A stretch of DNA of 64,000 nucleotides from Wolbachia endosymbiont (group B) of Hofmannophila pseudospretella (GTDB lineage: Bacteria; Pseudomonadota; Alphaproteobacteria; Rickettsiales; Anaplasmataceae): positions 1,178,001 to 1,242,000 of the forward strand of contig NZ_OZ034788.1 of the NCBI RefSeq assembly GCF_964028515.1, read 5' to 3'. Positions 59,743 to 64,000 of the stretch are shown in pieces. Position 1 is the first letter of the stretch; every line of letters starts with the position of its first letter. The position numbers and the translations under genes were made by a program. The notes under the pieces were generated by a model. The model did no database searches. It saw only the letters and a list, made by a program, of their open reading frames with translations, and was not told where the DNA came from.

Positions 59743-60300
59743 ATGGCAGTTATGCCAGATAAATGGATAAGGGAAAAGGCTGAAAACTCTAGAATGATAG
59801 AGCCTTTTGTGAATCATAAAAGCAGTAAGGGTGTTGTATCTTTCGGATTATCATCTTATGGCTATGATGCAAGAGTTAGTAATAAGTTTAAGATTTTTAC
59901 TAATGTTAATTCAGCTATTGTAGACCCCAAGAATTTTTCTGAGAATAGTTTCATAGATAAGGAAACAGATGTATGTATAATCCCACCAAATAGTTTTGTA
60001 CTTGCCAGCACGGTGGAATATTTTCGTATACCAAGGAATGTACTGGTAATTTGTGTTGGTAAATCAACTTATGCAAGATGTGGTATTATAGTAAACGTCA
60101 CACCTTTAGAGCCTGGATGGGAAGGTCACGTCACACTTGAATTCTCTAACACTACTCCACTTCCTGCAAAAATCTACGCTAATGAAGGAGCATGTCAATT
60201 TGTGTTTTTGAGCGGCGAAAGTGAGTGTGAGAAGTCATATGATGATATGAAAGGAAAATATATGAATCAACATGGTATCACTTTGCCGTTAGTTAAGTGA
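59743..60300 (+). CDS. dcd: dCTP deaminase
   Basis: Dcd deaminates dCTP to dUTP as a source of dTTP. The 185-residue product is normal in length and carries VSFGLSSYGYDARVSNKFKI near residue 31, VICVGKSTYARCGIIVNVTP near residue 103 (with the nucleotide-binding and catalytic residues), LEPGWEGHVTLEFSNTTPLP and the YANEGACQFVFL strand. It stands between trkH and a convergent hypothetical gene. Confidence 0.94.
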   Translation: MAVMPDKWIREKAENSRMIEPFVNHKSSKGVVSFGLSSYGYDARVSNKFKIFTNVNSAIVDPKNFSENSFIDKETDVCIIPPNSFVLASTVEYFRIPRNVLVICVGKSTYARCGIIVNVTPLEPGWEGHVTLEFSNTTPLPAKIYANEGACQFVFLSGESECEKSYDDMKGKYMNQHGITLPLVK

Positions 60301-60305
60301 TTACT

Positions 60306-61319
60306 TTAGATAAAGCTAGATATTGATTCTTTGTATTGAAGATTAGCAAAATTTTCTTTTATTAGTTCATCACATTTTTTATCACCTAAAACTGCACGTG
60401 CAGAGTGATTTTTAAATGATTCTATAAAGCTAATAAAGAAATTTGTAGAAGGATTACTTAAAGCTTTTGCAACTTCTTTTTTTTCTTCATCATTGGCAAG
60501 CTGATTAAATAATTCTTCACCTTTTTTTTGTAGCTCATTTTGAAATTCTTGTTTTACAGTAGCCTTATCCGCTCTTTGCAAGAAGGAAAACTCTTCAAAA
60601 GTGTACAAGGAAGAGACAATACTGTTAAAGGTACCAGTAAAACATGCACTGCCAACAAGTACTCCGTATTCTGTTTGCGATTCTACTAAATGTTTAACCA
60701 GTTGATATTTTCTCTGTGATATGCGGGCATTAATATCTATATTATTATCAGTACTTTTTTTATTTTTATCCTTACAAGCTTTCCAAACCAAACTTAAAAC
60801 TTGCTTCAATCTTAATCCACTTCCACTATGTGAATCAGGGTCATTTTTTATACGCTTTAGGCACTCAAGTGCATGTTTTTTCTCATCTGCTGTGAGTTGA
60901 TCTTTATCTAAAGCTTTTTGTGTGCCATTTGCTATGCATTCTAACTGATCAATAAATCCTTCTATTTCCTCTATAAACTTATCATCAACATCAGGCTCGC
61001 CATAGTTTTCTTTTAGCTTTTGAACGTTAATATTAATTGCATCATTTACATTAGTATCATGCGTTGTTTGTGGGATACGTGCTGCCTCCATAAATGCTTC
61101 AGTTCTTTGCTCTAACCATTCCGGTAATTTGCCTCCTGCAAGAACATATAGCTTACTCAATGCTTGAGCGACTAGAATTAATGCTAGAACAAGAACAATA
61201 GATGCTATGAGTAATACTACAGCTAAACCAATGACTAGCCACCTCACAGGGGCTAGTAAAATATCTCTTAATTTTGACGTTCTTTGTATGTTACCTGGTG
61301 TATTTACTACTACCGACAT
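60306..61319 (-). CDS. Membrane-anchored hypothetical protein
   Basis: I do not recognise this 337-residue protein. It has one strong N-terminal membrane segment (WLVIGLAVVLLIASIVLVLA, residues 28-47) preceded by a basic stretch. The large helical, lysine-rich soluble domain includes DEKKHALECLKRIKNDPD- and GVLVGSACFTGTFNSIVSSL-type segments. It converges with dcd, five bases apart. Wolbachia-type accessory gene; function unknown. Confidence 0.7.
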   Translation of the reverse strand: MSVVVNTPGNIQRTSKLRDILLAPVRWLVIGLAVVLLIASIVLVLALILVAQALSKLYVLAGGKLPEWLEQRTEAFMEAARIPQTTHDTNVNDAININVQKLKENYGEPDVDDKFIEEIEGFIDQLECIANGTQKALDKDQLTADEKKHALECLKRIKNDPDSHSGSGLRLKQVLSLVWKACKDKNKKSTDNNIDINARISQRKYQLVKHLVESQTEYGVLVGSACFTGTFNSIVSSLYTFEEFSFLQRADKATVKQEFQNELQKKGEELFNQLANDEEKKEVAKALSNPSTNFFISFIESFKNHSARAVLGDKKCDELIKENFANLQYKESISSFI

Positions 61320-61439
61320 AATTAATTTTAAATAGTCTCATTATCGTCAATATATTATATTTCTCTTATTTTGTCAACTCACATTTCTACTTCTGTACTT
61401 TTTCATTCTTTCTTCTAATTACTATAGATGCATTTCTTT

Positions 61440-61925
61440 ATTAATTGATATCCTTTCAAGCCGCTAAAACTGATTGCATTCGCCTAGTTACAAAAAATGT
61501 CTGTGCTAAAACATGCTCATATATAGCTCTTTTTCTAATAGTTCGAATAGCTGGATATTCTTTCTGGCTCAATTTTTTATAACAAACCAATGGTTTGATT
61601 AAAATCAGGAGAATATGGAGGCAGATATATAACTTCAGCACCGACACTTTTAACAAATTCACTTATTTTCTATGAAAAGTTGCATTATCCAAAATCACCC
61701 AGCAATAAAGCTTGAACTAGCTATTAAAAACGTCTGTATCGCAGTAGCCTTCAAAAATCATAGGCGCCATAATTTTTCCCTTATTCAAAGCTGCAATCAT
61801 ACTAATACGCTGACTTTTGTGTTATCAATTCCAGATTAGTCGATATATACAAGAATTTTAGTGTTTTTTGTTGCTATGAGTTTTTTAAGCTCAGCACGTT
61901 TTTTCTGCGTCCTTAAATAGTCCTA
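61440..61925 (-). pseudogene. IS630-like transposase remnant
   Basis: On the minus strand, short pieces in different frames spell an IS630-type DDE transposase: ALNKGKIMAPMIFEGYCDTD, WVILDNATFHRK and VGAEVIYLPPYSPDFN, the last being the family's hallmark motif before the catalytic Glu. Several stop codons and frameshifts separate them, and the N-terminal half is missing. It fills the gap between the membrane-anchored hypothetical gene and the metallophosphoesterase gene. Confidence 0.85.
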
Positions 61926-61928
61926 ATT

Positions 61929-63164
61929 TTAATTTGTTTTAAGTTTAAAGTCTTTCGTTAGGTTTGCAGAATACATTTCCTTATTATCTTGGTTATAGAA
62001 AGTAAATTTGTGATCGTCTAAACCTAATATTGCAAAGCCAAAGCCGAAAAAGTTTCTAACTTCGTGTGCTAAGTAATTTCTACTATTTGGATAGTTAAAT
62101 TCTACGTTTTGATAAACAGGTTCTTGATCTTGAGCGTGTAATAATGCACCGCCGTTTCCAACTATAATCTGATCTGGAACATTATCCATTAATAAAATCT
62201 GGGCTATATGAATGTGGCCAGAAACTATGGTAGTAACATTGCTTGGAAATTTATCTCCAAAAGCTTCAATTTGTGTAAGATTACCATGGCTTTTTAATGT
62301 CAAAAATTCTTTTTTTGGAGATCTCCAAAGTGGTTTATGAGTCAAAAACCACGTGGGCTTATCTTGTATCAATTTATCAAACTGCCTCTCAAAAGCATCA
62401 ACTGTGCTTTGGGTTGTAAAAATTTCCTCACCGGATGAAGAGTCGAAGATAAAAAACTTCATCGGCCCAGTATCTAAGAACCAACTGGAAATAAGATCTT
62501 CACATTTTTGAGGGAAAAAGGGGTATGAATCTAAATATCTGAACCATCCTTCGTAAGCTCTATTACAACTCTCATGATTTCCACGAACAAAAAGAAAAGG
62601 AGATTGTGTTAAAATATCTTTTGCAGGCTCAAACCAATCAGCGTACCAAGCTTCTTTGCTATATCCATAAATATCGCCGCACTTTTTTGTGTTTCTACAT
62701 TTTGCTTGTCTATAATGATAATCACCAACATGGATAATTAAATCTGGTTTATGAAAAGCGATTGAATCTAAATTTTTTTTCAAAGGCCAGCTATCTACAG
62801 AATTACATTCTTGCTGAAATAACATATTTATTCTACATCCTGTATCGCCAATGAAGGCAATTTTGCTGATCTTTTTCGCTAATACGGGAACTTTTATATT
62901 GTCAATACTAATGTTTTGAGCATTTGTTTCTACTATCAGTTCACAAACTGTTTCGGTATTGTTAATTGAGCTGCGACTTAGCATTTCTACTTCCTTATTA
63001 TCGACGTAAGCAATGGGACACATGTTATTGTCTATAATCGCACGTATGCTTAATTTATTTTCTGGAATGATTTGAGACCATGTGTACAATATTTGTGCAT
63101 GAGTGGAGTGAAAGCTAATTGTAAGAGATAGAATTAAAAAAATGAAGATATTAGCTACTTTCAT
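61929..63164 (-). CDS. Secreted calcineurin-like metallophosphoesterase
   Basis: The 411-residue protein has a signal peptide (IFIFLILSLTISFHSTHA) and a calcineurin-like phosphoesterase domain with the metal-binding motifs in order: FIGDTGCR near residue 104, HVGDYHYR near residue 144, VRGNHESCNRAY near residue 195, THKPLW and GHIHIAQ near residue 311. The layout recalls purple-acid-phosphatase-like enzymes, but the substrate is unknown. It would act in the periplasm or outside the cell. Confidence 0.85.
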   Translation of the reverse strand: MKVANIFIFLILSLTISFHSTHAQILYTWSQIIPENKLSIRAIIDNNMCPIAYVDNKEVEMLSRSSINNTETVCELIVETNAQNISIDNIKVPVLAKKISKIAFIGDTGCRINMLFQQECNSVDSWPLKKNLDSIAFHKPDLIIHVGDYHYRQAKCRNTKKCGDIYGYSKEAWYADWFEPAKDILTQSPFLFVRGNHESCNRAYEGWFRYLDSYPFFPQKCEDLISSWFLDTGPMKFFIFDSSSGEEIFTTQSTVDAFERQFDKLIQDKPTWFLTHKPLWRSPKKEFLTLKSHGNLTQIEAFGDKFPSNVTTIVSGHIHIAQILLMDNVPDQIIVGNGGALLHAQDQEPVYQNVEFNYPNSRNYLAHEVRNFFGFGFAILGLDDHKFTFYNQDNKEMYSANLTKDFKLKTN

Positions 63165-63354
63165 TTGTATAAAGACCTAAATTAAGAATTAGTATTAAGA
63201 TTATCTTAAATGATTAAAGTTTGTAACCATAAAATTCATAGTTAAATTATACAGGCATTTCCTAAATTATCCTAGTATCAGATTGACACTTTAGATGAAA
63301 AATCCTAAAATGATTAAGTAATTTAAAGTAATTATATAGAAACTAGAATAAAGT

Positions 63355-63442
63355 GCGGTCGTGGTGGAATTGGTAGACACGCAGCGTTGAGGTCGCTGTG
63401 GCTCACAAAGCCTTGGAAGTTCAAGTCTTCTCGACCGCACCA
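63355..63442 (+). tRNA. tRNA-Leu (GAG)
   Basis: The sequence folds as a class II tRNA with a long variable arm: acceptor GCGGTCG/CGACCGC, anticodon stem CAGCG/CGCTG with loop TTGAGGT (anticodon GAG, Leu) and T-loop TTCAAGT. CCA is encoded at 63440-63442. Confidence 0.95.
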
Positions 63443-63462
63443 AGTTGTTTGGTGTAGGTGAA

Positions 63463-64000
63463 ATGTTTATAGGAAATCAAAGTAGAAATAAAGTAGAAAG
63501 GGCCATCAGTGAAGTCAGGCGTGGTCTTCCAATTTTAATATATGATGATGAAAATAACTATCTATTGCTTGCTGCTGCTGAAACTTTAGAAAAAAATTTA
63601 TTTAGTCAATATAAGCTTATATCAGGTAATGTGTATGTTACTGTGACTGCAAGTAAGGTAAAATACATATGTCAGAGTAAAGAACATAGTAGCAAACGTC
63701 TATTGATAAGCAATTTTGATGAACTGCTCCATTTAATAAATTGTTCAAAGGAAGATAGCATAAAAGAATTGCAATGCTCAAAGACAATAGATGCGTATGC
63801 TGTTGCCTTGCTTAAGTTCTCAGAGTTATTGCCATACGCATTAGTGGCTGATATGACGTTTGAGAATAAACATGAAATGCAAAATTGGTGTGAAGAAAAT
63901 GACATTATTGCACTAAATACGTTACTTGTGAATGATTTTCAACGAAATCATAGTGTGTATGAAGTTTGCAAAACATCATTATTTTTAAAGCAGACTCAAG
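63463..64000 (+). CDS. ribA: GTP cyclohydrolase II-like protein, N-terminal part
   Basis: The frame from ATG 63463 runs off the window after 179 codons. It starts MFIGNQSRNKVERAISEVRR and GLPILIYDDENNYLLLAAAE, which fits the N-terminal extension of alphaproteobacterial RibA (GTP cyclohydrolase II, first step of riboflavin synthesis). The catalytic zinc-binding part lies beyond the window, so the assignment rests on this region only. It follows tRNA-Leu by 20 bases. Confidence 0.7.
   Translation, partial: MFIGNQSRNKVERAISEVRRGLPILIYDDENNYLLLAAAETLEKNLFSQYKLISGNVYVTVTASKVKYICQSKEHSSKRLLISNFDELLHLINCSKEDSIKELQCSKTIDAYAVALLKFSELLPYALVADMTFENKHEMQNWCEENDIIALNTLLVNDFQRNHSVYEVCKTSLFLKQTQ

Noticed and set aside
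1..64000. CRISPR array or cas genes
   Set aside because: Repeats in the window are hairpins or coding repeats; no regularly spaced direct repeats with unique spacers and no cas-like protein were seen.
1..64000. Prophage WO or cytoplasmic-incompatibility (cif) genes
   Set aside because: No phage structural genes, integrase or cifA/cifB-like proteins were recognised; accessory genes here are ankyrin, coiled-coil and repeat proteins without phage context.

Overview
This window is a piece of an AT-rich, reduced, obligate intracellular alphaproteobacterial chromosome. Gene content, protein style and repeats point to Wolbachia (Anaplasmataceae, Rickettsiales): a ribosomal-protein operon without rpmD, PPDK in place of a visible pyruvate kinase, an unlinked VirB2-like pilin, ankyrin-repeat proteins, many short palindromes built on a shared core (ATTCCAG/CTGGAAT or ATCCCAG/CTGGGAT), and several insertion sequences, some intact and some decayed. 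The assignment rests on recognition of the sequence, not on a search.

Layout. 1-9.8 kb is the end of the large ribosomal-protein operon (rpsN-rpsH-rplF-rplR-rpsE-rplO-secY-adk), then rpsM-rpsK-rpoA-rplQ behind an internal promoter, a YraN-like gene, atpH-atpA and greA. 9.8-16.4 kb holds ribB, an M48 protease with TPRs, a VirB2-like pilin, fabG and ppdK. 16.5-24.5 kb mixes Wolbachia-type hypothetical genes with an HlyD-like adaptor, a grxD/bolA pair, malic enzyme and pgsA, and ends in a membrane-protein gene cut by an IS5-like element. 24.6-29 kb has bamD, a YebC gene, an M23 endopeptidase, an SPFH protein, and a compact thiamine locus: TPP riboswitch, PQ-loop/SemiSWEET transporter and thiamine diphosphokinase. 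29-44 kb is accessory-rich. It holds a large ankyrin protein, a Bcr/CflA-type transporter, ubiE, an MsbA-like exporter, a cassette of repeat and coiled-coil proteins (one cut by a second identical IS copy), argS, ccmA and a decayed duplicate of the exporter 3' end. 44-56.7 kb is mainly housekeeping (tadA, pyrG, secG, glmS, yajC, tRNA-Asp, rpsB-tsf-pyrH-frr, pstS), mixed with hypothetical genes, a frameshifted gamma-carbonic-anhydrase-like gene and a transposase remnant. 56.7-64 kb holds a possible host-lipidated effector ending in a CaaX-like box, trkH, dcd, a membrane-anchored hypothetical protein, an IS630-like remnant, a secreted metallophosphoesterase, tRNA-Leu and the start of ribA.

How the genes fit together. 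Translation, secretion and ATP synthesis dominate the conserved blocks. PPDK and malic enzyme fit a metabolism fed by host pyruvate, malate and amino acids. ribB and ribA are both present (riboflavin), while thiamine appears to be imported and pyrophosphorylated under riboswitch control. Accessory genes are candidates for host interaction: the ankyrin protein, coiled-coil and repeat proteins, and the CaaX-ending protein. The most interesting items are the riboswitch-controlled SemiSWEET-TPK locus, the CaaX-ending protein, twin in-frame gene disruptions by identical IS copies, a palindromic element that has become part of an M23 peptidase reading frame, and a duplicated exporter-tail/promoter module in front of two unrelated-looking accessory genes.
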